NCBI GenBank assembly: GCA_963971285.1
Contig: OZ020246.1
Span: 8,291,217 to 8,355,216 of the forward strand
Source: Astropecten irregularis
Taxonomy: Eukaryota; Echinodermata; Asteroidea; Paxillosida; Astropectinidae
Length of the DNA: 64,000 nucleotides
Reading direction: 5' to 3'
The position numbers were made by a program, and so were the translations under genes. Below the pieces are notes generated by a model. It saw nothing but the letters and a program-made list of their open reading frames with translations. It was not told where the DNA came from and searched no databases. This document shows, piece by piece, positions 32,861 through 44,122 of the stretch (its first letter is position 1; the number at the start of each line of letters is the position of its first letter).

Positions 32861-33239
32861 TTTCTGCATATAATGATCGATCGATCTTTCGATATTCAAA
32901 GTGGTTTTATATGACTCATTGATAAGTACCAATCAGATCCATGTAGTCAGATTTTGTGTTTGGATTTTGGAAAGTGGAAAATTAAGGGGAATTGTATTTC
33001 ACAAGTTGGCCAAAAAGTTTGTATCCATTTTTGTTATCAGTTTTATCGTAACCCTAAGGTCCCCATGTCAGACCTAGGGTTACGATCATCGCAACTAGAA
33101 TCACGGGACATAAAATTACAAACATAGAACAGACAGACAATTGGATTCTTTGTTTCCAATAATGTCCCCAACTGCAGGATATAAGCTCTGTGCTGCTAGT
33201 GACTTCTGAAGAAAGCTTGACAGATTCTTGTAGTTCACC

Positions 33240-35498
33240 ATGGCGATCGATGAGGATGAGTTGGCCAATCTTCTGGTTAAAATCATCAAAAAGGGTCAAA
33301 GGTGGAAATTATTTCTGAAAATTGCCTCCATTTTCGCTGTGAGTCTTACCTATGCTATCTGCGCCGGGGTCATGAGGGACAAAAAAGATGGTAAGTACAC
33401 ACAATCCTATTACAATCCTATGCATTTCGGGGCGATCAAAGCTATAGCAGGTTACGATAGGCCTGACGTGAACTGCCCAATTAATTTTGTCTAGGCCCCT
33501 ACCCCTCTGTAAATGTTGTTTTTTCTTTCCTTTTCTCCCCTTTTTTGCTGAAAGAAAATGTATACGCCCCACGCCCCCTGGATCCGCCCTTGTATAAGTA
33601 ATCTTGTTATGATCCGCGAAAAAAAAAGACTCAATGTTTGAGCAAGTACGGAAGTATATTATACGGAAGCCTAGAGCTGTCAAGAAGTAAAACAAACATT
33701 TCCGAAACTAAGTCGCACACCGCGTGACGAGATATAAGTCGTCCACGGTAATACGTCGAACGTACGAGATAATACATTTACTATACATTGTGACGATTTT
33801 GTGTATTTGAAAAAAGTTGTTGAGGAGTCCTCTTCTCTTCTTCCCAACATTAAAATAACTTGATTGGGTTTCTACATTTCTGGGCTGTTTTGCAAGACGA
33901 AGCCCCGCATCCCTATACCATTTTGCAACACATAACACTTCAAAACAGCTGGAATGTTTAATAACATCAGATCAACCATTAAAGGCATTGCATACGTTTG
34001 GTAATGACTCTGAAAATTTATGGCAATAAAAACTTACTTGGTGAGAAGTACAGCTGCTTTGGATAGTATAATGCATATTGAGAAACGTTCAATTCGAAGT
34101 ACCGCGGTTATGGAAAAATATGTCACTTTTTATCTCCAAAAATTATGAATCTGAGAAGCGTTATGGCCGTAACGCTTCTCAGCTATTGACTTACTGTTAT
34201 CTGGCGTGAAATAACCGCTCTAGTTTGTCGCCAAAATCTTACAAACGCTACCACCTTTTGAATTGAAACTTTCACAGGTTAGTTTTATGGTATATACGTA
34301 CAATTATATTGGTTTGAAACTAACAATAGGCTCAAATTACCAAACGTATGCCATCCCTTTAACACTATTGTGCCATTCTTAAAAGTCAACACTTTGGCTA
34401 GTTAATCTAATAGGTCTACCGCCAGGGATGGTTTTGAACACAATTGTATGATCAGTTGAACACTGCCATTTCATTAAAGGTAATATCATACTTTTGTTTT
34501 TATTAAAGAGCCTACTGTTTGTTTCAAACCAATATAATTGAATATATATACCATAAAACTAACCTGTGAAAGTTTCAATTCAAAAGGTGGTTGCGTTTTT
34601 GAGATTTTGGCGACAAACTAGAGCGGTTATTTCACGCCAGAGAACAGTTATATAATTATAGTCAATATCTGAGAAGCGTTACGGCCATAACGCTTCTCAG
34701 ATTCATAATTTTTGGAGATAAAAAGTGACATATTTTTCCATAACCGCGCGGTACTCGAATTGAACGTTTCTCAATATGCATTATATTATCCAAAGCAGCT
34801 GTACTTCTCACCAAGTAAGTTTTTATTGCCATAAATTTTCAGAGTCATTACCAAACGTATGCAATGCCTTTAACATGTTTTTTGTTTCAAAACAGAAAAG
34901 TGTCTGTATTGGCCTTCATTATCTTAATTATTAAATAAAAACCTTTGCATATTCTTTTCAATCAAAAGAAATTATAGCATATTTGAATTATCGTGAAAAA
35001 TATAATCATTAAGAAATAACCCAACCTTAACACGTTTTTCAAAATAATCTGTGTTTATCTCTTATGTGCGACTTAATCTCGTACACAGTTTCGCCATTTT
35101 TTTCACACGGCTTGACAGCTCTACGCTTCCGTTCTTTCCTAATTCCGTTCCTGTTGGCTGATTTCAATAACCTGTTAATTAATTCTTCCGTCTCTGCTGT
35201 AGGTGTAACTGTTGGGTTTGTGGTATTCTTCGTGACACTGGGAGTTTTGGCTTTCGTTGCACGTTACGCCAGTTTCAACAAATCCATAGATAAAGCCGAA
35301 GTCCTTTCAAGTTTGACCGAAGAAGGGAAAGTTCAACTTCATGAACACTTCAACGCATACTTCACAAAAAAACAGTTAAGTGATTTCAACGACGACGGCA
35401 CAGAAATTGATTATTTGGAGGAAAATTTAACGGTAAAGAGTACCAAAAGGCTGCTGACACAATTTATGAAGAAAACAAATAGACTGTCCCTTCCTTAA
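33240..35498 (+). CDS. Gene A: small two-pass membrane protein, unknown family
   Basis: Two coding exons: 33240-33390 (donor GTAAGT) and 35203-35498 (acceptor CTGCTGTAG). They join in phase 1 to give a 148-residue protein. Residues about 22-45 (WKLFLKIASIFAVS...) and 52-73 (VTVGFVVFFVTLG...) are hydrophobic and likely membrane-spanning, separated by a short charged loop with the exon junction in it. The last 75 residues are charged and probably helical. The start is ttcaccATGG, shared with gene B, as is the preceding leader (CCAACTGCAGGATATAAGCT). Gene B at 37666 is a tandem paralogue with the same exon lengths and phase. I do not recognise the family. AATAAA at 36509-36514 is a possible poly(A) signal. 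Confidence 0.8.
33983..34358 (+). mobile_element. TTAA-flanked MITE family 2, copy 1
   Basis: Flanked by TTAA on both sides (33979-33982 and 34359-34362). Ends read AGGCATTGCATACGTTTGGT and the complement of AGGGATGGCATACGTTTGGT. The centre contains a hairpin with arms TGAGAAGCGTTA and GTAACGCTTCTCA. No coding capacity. Confidence 0.85.
34480..34869 (-). mobile_element. TTAA-flanked MITE family 2, copy 2 (inverted)
   Basis: Inverted copy of 33983-34358, ending CAAACGTATGCAATGCCT before TTAA at 34870-34873. Its other end (AGGTAATATCATACTTTTG, after TTAA at 34476) instead resembles the termini of the second TTAA family seen at 53191 and 58078, so this copy looks chimeric. Confidence 0.75.
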
Positions 35499-37665
35499 GA
35501 CGAAGAACGACACGCGTCTTAAAATAATGGCAGTGTCGCCGATTACATCAACCAGGCTATAAGGCTTGGTAGAAAAATGAAGGATGATAAACCATATACA
35601 TGTATGTATCACCTCCAAACCAAGGTCTCGAATCGCTTAAACTTGAAAAATAACTGCTTAAAGCTGTGAACACGCCGTTGATAATTATGTAAACAAAACA
35701 TTTGTGACTGTAAACCTCTTATTCATAAGCTAATATGAGAAAGGTGTAGACTTGCATCGTCTGCAAAATATTGGTCAGCTTCACCATTACCACACTCCTG
35801 CACATAATAATTTTGATCAATATTTCAGAAGTTAGCTGAAGGGGTGGGGGAACAACAATACCGGTACTTATTGAAGCGTGCAGAAACAACCGGGAAAAAC
35901 ACTTGAACACCACCCATGTTTAAAATGATGGCGGCCAATAAAACTTGTATGTTGAATTTCTGTATAAACTAACTATATTTGTAAGCGTTTTGCCACTAAT
36001 AATAATAACATAATTATTGCTTGTATCATGGAATGCCATCATGGACTTTTTATGCTTTCTGTAGTTTATGTTTGCAATGTCTATACTTTGTCTAGGTTAC
36101 ATTTTACATTGACTTCTTCACAAAAGTTATATCGAATTGATGGATACTCAGATTATGAGAAGAAAAAAGAACAGACAAAAAGCGGGGAAAAAGAACATAA
36201 AATAAAAACAAAACTAAACAAACAGAGAAATGGAAAATGATGTGAATTCACTTCACAAGTTAATTAAGTAGAACGAAAACGAAAGACACTCTGTTTAGAA
36301 ATTCATTCTTGTCATCGCACAGTAATGAAAATGTCATATCAGTCATTGCTCGTAACTTAACTTACATGTTGTTGATAGTAAATACAATTCCATGTATTTT
36401 TGTAAATGGTTAATTTTTAGTGTAATTTGTATATAACATAATATTTTTAGACACGCAAAACCAAAACGAATTTCTCTGTACTAATATTTGGTTTTTTTTA
36501 CAAGTGACAATAAAGCATTATAGCATTTTTGCTATCATCCGTTGAATTAATTGTGTTTGCCGAGTAGCCAAATCTTAAGGATATTGAGAGTATAAATATA
36601 TATAATTATACTGTAGAATCCCCCCCCCCCGGCCCCCCGGGGGAGGGGTCGGGATTTGGATTTTCCCAATTATTATCCCGTTCATTTAATTTTCTAATTT
36701 TCACAAACTCTAACCTGTAAAAATCTTTTCAAAACGATTAATTGAGTCGATATTTAAGGGGACGGTTTTTCCTCATTTTTAATTGCTGCAATTAAATAGT
36801 ACGTGCCCCCGGCCTCCCCCGTCCACGTCTTATGATAGTTAGGTCTATCGTAATTCCTGGATCAGTAAAATACCCATGTGCTGTGGATGATTTGCATACG
36901 ACAAGTTCATGACTACCGCATAACCCAGGGTCAAGGAAATAATAACAATGAATCATTATTATGGTTGCGCAATGTCAGGCGGGGAATCCCTGTACTATGG
37001 TGGACTTTAAAGGACATTTTCAGTGTTGGTTATAACTATTTAACAGTCTCGCGAAATGGTCCGTTAGACGTTCCAGAGAGATTTTCCTCGTCTTTTACAG
37101 CATTTTGTGATATTCCTCTTCACAGCTAATGAGACAGTAAAAATAATGATTTTTAGTTTGCGTCTCTTAAAAGCTCTTCCGACAGAAGATGTCATTTATG
37201 AGACACAGTAGATATCGAACAGCAATCGACAGTGTATAGGCCTTGCTAGCGGTTGACATTATTTTTAGTCCAAACACTGAGCGCTATAGACTGGACCACA
37301 ATATTTATCCGTTTGGCGTGTATAGACGAAAGCAGCATTTCCACATTTCCAAGGTAATGAGATTGTATTTTGTCAATAACATGTCTAAATTGTAATTGCT
37401 AAATTTGTACTTTGTAAAGTAATATTCAGTCGGCCTTGTTATTAAATGAAGAGCTGGTCAGTCTATAAAGTGCACGATTATTTATATAAAAATCATACTG
37501 TTATTAAAAAAACGACTTCGCCAGGCTGATTCGGGCAGGAATCACGGGCCAAAGGCAAGCAAGGAAACACAAACATTGTTTCAAATGATATTCCCAACTG
37601 CAGGATATAAGCTGTGTGTGCCAGTGACTTCTGAAGGAAGCCCCGAGACTCCAGTCTAGTTCACC
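35499..37665. other. Non-coding spacer between genes A and B
   Basis: AT-rich, with a C/G homopolymer-rich spot near 36620-36650. No gene seen. The 60-70 bases before gene B match gene A's leader and are likely its 5' untranslated region; the CCAACTGCAG acceptor-like site lies at 37602-37603. Confidence 0.5.
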
Positions 37666-39251
37666 ATGGCTGTCCATCCGGAGGAGTTTGTCAATCTTCT
37701 CGTTAAAATCATCCAAAAGAATCAAAAGTGGAATTTGATTGTGAAAGTCGCTTTCATTTTCGCTGTGAGTGGTATCATTGCTATCAGCGTGGGGGTCTTA
37801 AGCTCCACAGGAGACAGTAAGTATACATAATATAAACTGGTTCTCCCAGGCGCGGTTCTAGGGGGGGGGGGGGGGGGGGGGGCTAGGGGGGGTGAGCCCT
37901 CTAAAGTAGCCCCCCCCCCCCAACAAAAACAAATAATAATAATAATGGCTCTTCTACCCCCATAAAATCAGGGCCGCTCTAGAACCGTGCCTGGGTTCTC
38001 CCTCCCCTTTTAAGCACCATGTTACTTGCCACGTCTTATTTATGCATGTAATTGAGTGAGGAATTTAATTAGAACGGGCCACAATCTTGTTTAAGGTGTT
38101 TTTGCCATTCTTTGGTTTTTATCAAAGAAATACAGATTCAGGGGCAGAAATATCAAGACAGATACAGTAACAGTCATCTGTGAAAATTTCAGCCCATACG
38201 GTGCCCATTTTTTGAGAAAACAGTGAAAACGGCTACAGTATTTCTTAAGTCTTTTCTCTTTTATTTTTTATCTTTTTAAACGATCAACTGAAATTTTCGG
38301 TCGTTGTTTTACTAATTCCTGGATAAATACACCGTTTCAGGCGGAAACATTTTAACGGTATGTTTCTACCACCATCTTCATACCTTGTAAGTTATAAGGA
38401 ACTCTGTGAACATTTGTGTTTTGGTTTCTTACCAAAGTATGATACTAAAGACCCACCGTTTCTTATTATCTGTTTCAAAGGAAAATAACATTAAACTTAA
38501 AATTGAAAGTATTATTATTGAAAGTATTATTTGGGACAATTTAGAACATGAAAGACCCTGCAATAATGACACCGATTAAATCTTTAGCAAAAAAATGATA
38601 TTTATTTAATAATATAATAATGGCAGCTTTAATGAATCTGTGTCATGCTTCTTGTTCAGTCGCTGTTTAGTAACCAGGGGCCAATTTCATAAAACTGTTA
38701 AGCACAAAAATTTGCTTAGCACAAAAATGTCTCGCCCAATAAAACGAAGCACCATTGAAAATTCCATTTGATATTCATAGTAAGCGAACAACAGCCAAAG
38801 AACAATTTCAAGTGATACACAACACGTGGAAATTTGGTTGTTAACACTGTTTTTATAAAGACAGAAATGTCATGCTTAGCAAATTTTTGTGCTTAACAGT
38901 TTTATGAAATTGGTCCCTGTACAATTGAACGTATTATTCTCCCGTCTCTATTTCGTAGGTGTAACTGTAGGGGTTGTGGTGTTCTTCGTAATACTGGGAA
39001 TTTTCGCCTCTGTTGCGTGCTACATCAGATTCGACAAATCCATAAACAAAGCTGATGTACTTTCACGTTTGAACCAAGAAGAGAAAAGCAAGCTTCATAA
39101 GTTCTACGTACGATGGTTTGATTTAAACAACAAACGCACCAATATTGGTCTCTTGGAGAAACAGTTGACGAAAGACTGGGAAGCATTCATGAAATCATTG
39201 ACACAATATTTAGAGAAACTTTCATATCGAACTTGTGTATATAATGTCTAA
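37666..39251 (+). CDS. Gene B: tandem paralogue of gene A
   Basis: Coding exons 37666-37816 (donor GTAAGT) and 38959-39251 (acceptor TTTCGTAG) join in phase 1 to a 147-residue protein. Exon 1 is exactly 151 coding bases, as in gene A, and 26 of the first 51 residues match A by my count; the second segment is similar or higher (VTVG-VVFFV-LG, then F-KSI-KA-VLS-L). Two hydrophobic segments (about 22-45 and 52-73) are followed by a charged tail of about 74 residues. The start context ttcaccATGG and the leader are conserved. The tails diverge most after about residue 100. No family or function recognised. The pair clearly arose by tandem duplication. Confidence 0.8.
37847..37993. mobile_element. 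hAT-type MITE, copy 2 (internally deleted)
   Basis: Ends CAGGCGCGGTTCTAG and CTAGAACCGTGCCTG, flanked by the exact 8 bp repeat GGTTCTCC (37839-37846 and 37994-38001). It is 147 bp, a deletion derivative of the longer copies, and lies 31 bp into gene B's intron. Confidence 0.9.
38092..38447. mobile_element. TTAA-family MITE, degenerate copy
   Basis: Shares the interior (TTATCAAAGAAATACAGATTC through CCAAAGTATGATACTA) with copies at 39269, 53191 and 58078. Its left terminus is altered and reads AAGGTGTTTTTGCCATTC, a word also found just left of the 39269 copy. Confidence 0.75.
38675..38919. mobile_element. CAGGGGCCAATTTCAT MITE, copy 1
   Basis: Long inverted termini: left CAGGGGCCAATTTCATAAAA, with the GTTAAGCACAAAAATTTGCT continuation, and its near-perfect complement on the right. 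The same family recurs at 46256, 50694 and 50922. Non-coding. Confidence 0.85.
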
Positions 39252-39268
39252 GGTGTTTTTGCCATTAA

Positions 39269-39630
39269 AGGTAGTAGGCATATCATACTTTGGTTTTTAT
39301 CAAAGAAATACAGATTCAGGGGCACAAATATCAAGACAGATACAGTAACAGTCATCTGTGAAAATTTCAGTCCCATACGGTGCCCACTTTTTGAGAAAAC
39401 AGTGAAAAACAGCCACAGTATTTCTTAAGTCTCTTTTATTTTTGATCTTTGAAAAGATCAAAAAGATTTTCGGTCGTTGTTTTAATCTTTTCTGGATAAA
39501 TACAGCATTTCAGGCGAAAGAAATGTTAACGGTATGTTTCTACCACCACCATCTTCATACCCTGTAATTAGTTATACGTAAATCTGTGAACATTTCTGTT
39601 TAGGTTTCTTACCAAAGTATGATACTACCT
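39269..39630. mobile_element. TTAA-family MITE
   Basis: TTAA at 39265-39268 and 39631-39634. The right end is ACCAAAGTATGATACTACCT; the left has a short insertion in AGGTAGTA..TATCATACTTTGGT. It starts 18 bp after the gene B stop codon, so it is likely part of that gene's 3' untranslated region. Confidence 0.85.
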
Positions 39631-39779
39631 TTAATATATTACTTTTATTACATTAGGCCACCAGAGAATGATGATATTTTTTGTAGTTTATATTTTTTGC
39701 GGTGTAAATATTATTAATGGTTTGTTTAAAATCATATACGACTGTTAACAGCTGAATTGCCACGTGTGAACATTATTAA

Positions 39780-39935
39780 AGGTATAGTATCACACTTTGG
39801 TTTTTGTCCAAGAAATGCAGATTCATGGGCAACAATAGCAATAAAGATTATACAGTGTAACAGTCATCTGATGATGTGAAATTTCCAGTCCCACACGGTG
39901 CCCTCTTTTTGAGAAAACAGTGAAATTGCCCATAT
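39780..39935. mobile_element. TTAA-family MITE, left fragment
   Basis: Starts after TTAA with AGGTATAGTATCACACTTTGG and matches the family through TTTTTGAGAAAACAGTGAAA, then stops. The right terminus is missing. Confidence 0.75.
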
Positions 39936-40687
39936 AGTATACAAATGTTACTTATAATGATAATTATGATCACTACACTCAGTTATCATTATACCTTGAT
40001 GTGTATAGGGCCTCATCCAAATCATTATGTTGTATTATACCAATATGACGTCTCTTACTGTCAAAATGGCCTGCTCGGCAAGTTTTTTCTTGCAAATGAT
40101 TATAATTATTGTCAGAAATGTAATTGCATTTTGGTTTTGATGATTAGAAAAATAGTAATGCCGATTATTAACGTCATTGGTCAGTGTGTTTGAGGGCGAA
40201 AAGGTAATCCGCCCGGACGAATTAGCATTTTTCAAAATCTTGTTTTAACTAAGTTTCAAAGTAACACGTTTCCATAGCTGCCTCATTGTACACCTGACAA
40301 CTTGAGTTGCAGACAGTTGTTTTTCCTCATGAATAAACCTTCAACTAAAACAATGTAACTACAGTCATAGCTATCAGTGCCAAGAAGGTCATTATGAATA
40401 CATTGAAATTAGCGAATGGTAATTATGTGTGCTATGTTCAAGTTCTGTTAAAATGGAGGGAATTTTGCGAAACAATGATAAGACATACATAATGTGATAT
40501 AACTTATTGGCCAGTAAAAGGCCGGCAACAAGTCCAGTCGTGGTATATAGCGCAAATATGCAGCAATCATCGTAGATCGTGTCGTGGAATAAAAAATAGC
40601 AAAGACTTGAACGAAGACTAGTGAGGACTTGAGCTAATTCCAGGCTTGAATCAAGTCTAGTCTCTGTTGAGCGGTGTAATGTACATA
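39936..40687. other. Non-coding stretch
   Basis: AT-rich; no gene or structured element recognised. Confidence 0.4.
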
Positions 40688-41582
40688 GGGGCCGTCCATA
40701 AAGTACGTACGCACGAAATGCCGACTTTTTGACCCTCCCCCCCCCCTCTGTACGCATTGCGTACGCAGTGGTCCCCCCTTCCCCCTCCCCCCCCCCCCCG
40801 TACGCATACGCATTCTACATTAGTTTTTTTTTACTTTTCGTGGTACGTACCTTGCTTTTAATAGCATCATTAAAAAGTCAGAGTAATCCGGGCCGGTACC
40901 GTAGTATTGGGACGTCACTTTCAAATTCTGAAATGAATGACTAAAGTACAACAGGTTTTTACACATTTACAGACGAATTTTACTATTTTTCATTATATTG
41001 AACAAGAAAAAAGAAAAGAAAAAAACAACAATCCCAGTGCTTTTTTCTCGTTTTTTTTTTTTTACCTCTCTTTTCGCGCTATATGGCTACGCAAATGTTT
41101 CGTTTGCGCACGGTACGCATTGGCCTGGCCTGAACCTCCCACCCCCCCCCCCCCCCCTGTACGCATGGCGTACGCATTGGTAACACGTACCCCCCCCCCC
41201 CCCCCCCCCTTCGTGCGAACGTACTTTAGGCCATACAAAAAATTGTTGTATTGGAGTAACGGAGGGTTGGAAAATATGCTAGGGCGGGCGGATTGGTTTT
41301 TTTTTTTATTAATTTTTTCCTGTATTTAATGCTTTTCCCCCCTGTATATCACAGTATTTGAAGAGTCAAATAAAGACAAGAAATTACGTAACAACTTTAA
41401 CCAGGCTGGTTTCCATCTTTTGCTCATAATTTTTTTTTTCCACGATATTTTATTTTATTTTATTTTAACTTTTTTTTTGGGGGGGGGGGGGGGTTTAAAC
41501 TGTTTACAGTCGGGGCATATTTTTGGGTCGGGCGGGTTACGCCAATACAAAAATTTTTGTTATGGCCTTATGGACGGCCCAT
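40688..41582. mobile_element. Composite GGGGCCGTCCATAA element
   Basis: Left end GGGGCCGTCCATAAAGTACG and right end TTATGGACGGCCC are inverted. An internal second right end (CTTCGTGCGAACGTACTTTA, 41210-41231) mirrors the left end's continuation, suggesting two overlapping or nested copies. Long C/G runs and repeated GTACGCAT words fill the interior; frames across the poly-C tracts are artefacts. Confidence 0.65.
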
Positions 41583-41635
41583 AGAGCTATATTAATATTA
41601 ATTTTAATATAGCTCTATGCATGGGACGGCCCCAT
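41580..41635. repeat. Perfect hairpin next to the composite element
   Basis: CATAGAGCTATATTA is followed 10 bases later by its exact reverse complement (15 bp arms), then by a second GGACGGCCCC end. It probably belongs to the same element family. Confidence 0.75.
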
Positions 41636-43016
41636 ATATTTATACACACAACGTGTACATACATAATGTATACACCCACATGTTTGTTGTAGAGTGTACA
41701 TACAATTATGGTGTTTCATTTGTGCCGTCGCCGCGTAGCATTTTTTTGTTTCCCATCGCATTTCTTTGGCACGCATTTCGATTTTGCGTAACTTTTTTTT
41801 GCCAAGCTCAACGAAAACTTCATCTTCAAGAGGCATAGAATATAGTTCTATAAGAAGGTGGGTGGTCGGATAGTAACTAGTGGGGTGGGGTGGGGTGGGG
41901 CGGGGTTGTAAATGAGGAGTGGGGTGATGTGTGGCGTTCATTCAAAACCCACCACAGGCGGCGGGCGGATTGTACCGGATTTAACGACCAATAATACAAT
42001 GCAAATTAATTCAACACAAGTATAATAAAAACTGCCAGAAACTGCTCATCGGCCGAACAGTAATGACTTACAAATAATTAATGGAGTTAGGATCTAGAGG
42101 GCCTGGCGCGCTTCGGTCCAACAGAATCTTTTCAGCTTAATTCCTGCTAGAAAAAAAACTCTCTATAATTCTCTATAATTTCGTATGTCAATCAAAAGCT
42201 GTTTGTTTATGGTCAGATGGTCTTCTTTTATACACGTTAATGTCCCGCACATTGCCTTTGGTCGGACAGGTTGAACTGCTCCGCCTCAGTTGACCTCGAC
42301 CCACCATCAAACTCGCTTGGCTAATTTTGTGGTCGGGACTGCTGTTTTTTCTGATTTGTGTTCGACGTCAGTTCCTCGGCTACTTTGTGGATGGAGTATT
42401 CTATAATCGTTGTAATAATATTGTGAACCTTGGAAAATTGTATACACCATAGTATCTATTGTATGCACATTGTCGGAGTGGAGGTTAAAGTTGAACTAAC
42501 TGATCACGCGATATTCACGTGATGTAATGACGTCAACCAAAAATGCCGCGCGACGCCCCCAAAAAAATGCGACGCCAAAAAATAAATCGACGAGAAACCA
42601 AAAAATACGACGCAGTGACGGCACAAATGGAACACCATACCATTTTCTTGGTTTACCAAGCGTGTTGTTGACGTTGACGTGATAGAGCAAGGTAGTTCAC
42701 GGTAGTGCAAGAAATGCAATTTATGAGGCTTTCATTATCAGAGTTGTGTCTTTTTGTTGCTTTTCTCTCAGAATCCGATAACTAAACTCAGTTTACTTAG
42801 GCCTAGCCCCCCTGTACAAATATCTGTCCTCTTCGATTCGTGTGCCCGGTCAATAGCACTGAGTGCTGCGCTACTACGTTCACCGTTACTCCGTTACTTA
42901 TCTGGTTGTGAATGTACACCACGTACACTGTTGTATATCGTTAGTCCTAACGTTAGTCCTATGAATGATGCATGTGCACAGAGTGATATAATGAATGACT
43001 TGGCATTTTTCGTATA
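41636..43016. other. Non-coding stretch upstream of putative promoter
   Basis: No gene recognised. GT-rich and TA-rich segments, including a (GGGGT)n-like patch near 41880-41905. Confidence 0.4.
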
Positions 43017-43101
43017 GAGTATATAAGGACCAGGGGCCTGGAGAGTGCGAGACAGAAGCTGGAGTTGTGTGGTTTTGTTTTGTTGTACACAATAATCAGG
43101 T
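43017..43101 (+). promoter_or_regulatory. Possible TATA promoter and leader exon
   Basis: A TATATAAG motif at about 43019-43026 is followed about 75 bases on by a donor, CAG followed by GTGAGT (GT at 43100-43101). This could be the start of a non-coding first exon spliced to the glutathione synthetase exon at 47086, whose acceptor is TTTCAG. Orientation and spacing fit, but no other evidence ties them together. Confidence 0.3.
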
Positions 43102-43266
43102 GAGTATAAACATAAGTTATTCTGATTTGGGCATTAGTCTTTAGTTTTACACCACCCATATTAAATATTATTTTCAGTATTTAGACCTAGGCCTATGGCC
43201 TATTTGGGGAAAGGAAACTGCTTTTTCACTGAAATATTTCCGAAATATGTTCAATTTTAGTCCGAC

Positions 43267-43372
43267 TTACTGGGCCGTTAGAGCTCCTTTTTAACGATTT
43301 TGACATCATCGATCGTGTTAGTGCGATCGATGATGTCAAAATCGTTAAAAAGGAGCTCTAACGGCCCAGTAA
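43267..43372. repeat. Perfect 49 bp inverted repeat with 8 bp loop
   Basis: Arms 43267-43315 and 43324-43372 are exact reverse complements; the loop is TGTTAGTG. The outer ends read TTACTGGGCCGTTAGAGCTC. It would form a very stable hairpin in DNA or RNA. Confidence 0.97.
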
Positions 43373-43885
43373 CTTGTGGGACTAGCCTAGTTCATTTTAC
43401 TAGGGTTAACAGGACCCATGTATATTTGCTTTAAGTAACAAATCTCATTTTGGAACAGTAGCAGCTAAATACTACATGGGTTGCGCAAAAGACACTAACC
43501 CCGACTAGTAGTACTAGTACTGGTTGCATCATGCATCATAGACCTGGAGGAATCCATTGGCCTATGTCACTTGTCAGTATCGTCCAGTCATGAGTTTCCG
43601 ATAGACATACGTTTTCGGTTCCCAAATTCGATTCCCGTTTACCGCGAGACCATGCGTGATACTTCGTGATCAGTATGCCTGAACTTGAAGTGATGACTAC
43701 ACTCACCGCTATTTCCAACATTCAGGATATTGAGAATAAAGTTTCCAGTCGTGTATGTGTAGAGTGGTGGAAATTCACTCTGTTTATTTCAGTAAATCTT
43801 GTGCCCTGACTAAAAAGTTGTACTAAGGCATTTGTTAAGCGCTTAAGCACCAGTCTGTTTGCTATGGTCAATGCACTGACCAATT

Positions 43886-44122
43886 GGGCCCTTTTCCAAA
43901 CCTCGGCTCCGGCTCAGGCTCCGGCGCTGTCATCCATATGCCGAAAATGTAGGTTGTGGCTTTTCATTGAAGCTGAATCTCTGTTTTCCTGTTCAAAATA
44001 GAGTATCTACTTCCAATCCGTAACCAAAAGCCTCTATTTTGATACCTGTTGTTCAAAAATGGAGTCATGAAATGGAGCTGAAGCCGGAGCCTGAGCCGGA
44101 GCCGAGGTTTGGAAAAGGCCCC
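43886..44122. mobile_element. MITE with GGCTCCGGCTCAGGCTCCGG termini
   Basis: Inverted termini: left GGGCCCTTTTCCAAACCTCG, continuing into CGGCTCCGGCTCAGG, and the matching complement on the right ending GGTTTGGAAAAGGCCCC. The interior shares the CCTCTATTTTGATACC region with the element at 45888-46143. Confidence 0.8.

Larger units (their letters stand above)
33391..35202 (+). other. Intron of gene A carrying two inverted MITEs
   Basis: 1812 bp between a GTAAGT donor and a TAG acceptor. It holds two copies of a TTAA-flanked element in opposite orientation (33983-34358 and about 34480-34869), so the nascent transcript could fold into a long imperfect duplex. Confidence 0.75.
37817..38958 (+). 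other. Intron of gene B with three MITEs
   Basis: 1142 bp, GT-AG. It contains a short hAT MITE (37847-37993), a TTAA-family MITE (about 38092-38447) and a CAGGGGCCAATTTCAT element (38675-38919). Confidence 0.75.

Noticed and set aside
40729-41329. Proline-rich frames around poly-C tracts
   Set aside because: Generated by homopolymer runs within a MITE, whose length is unreliable.
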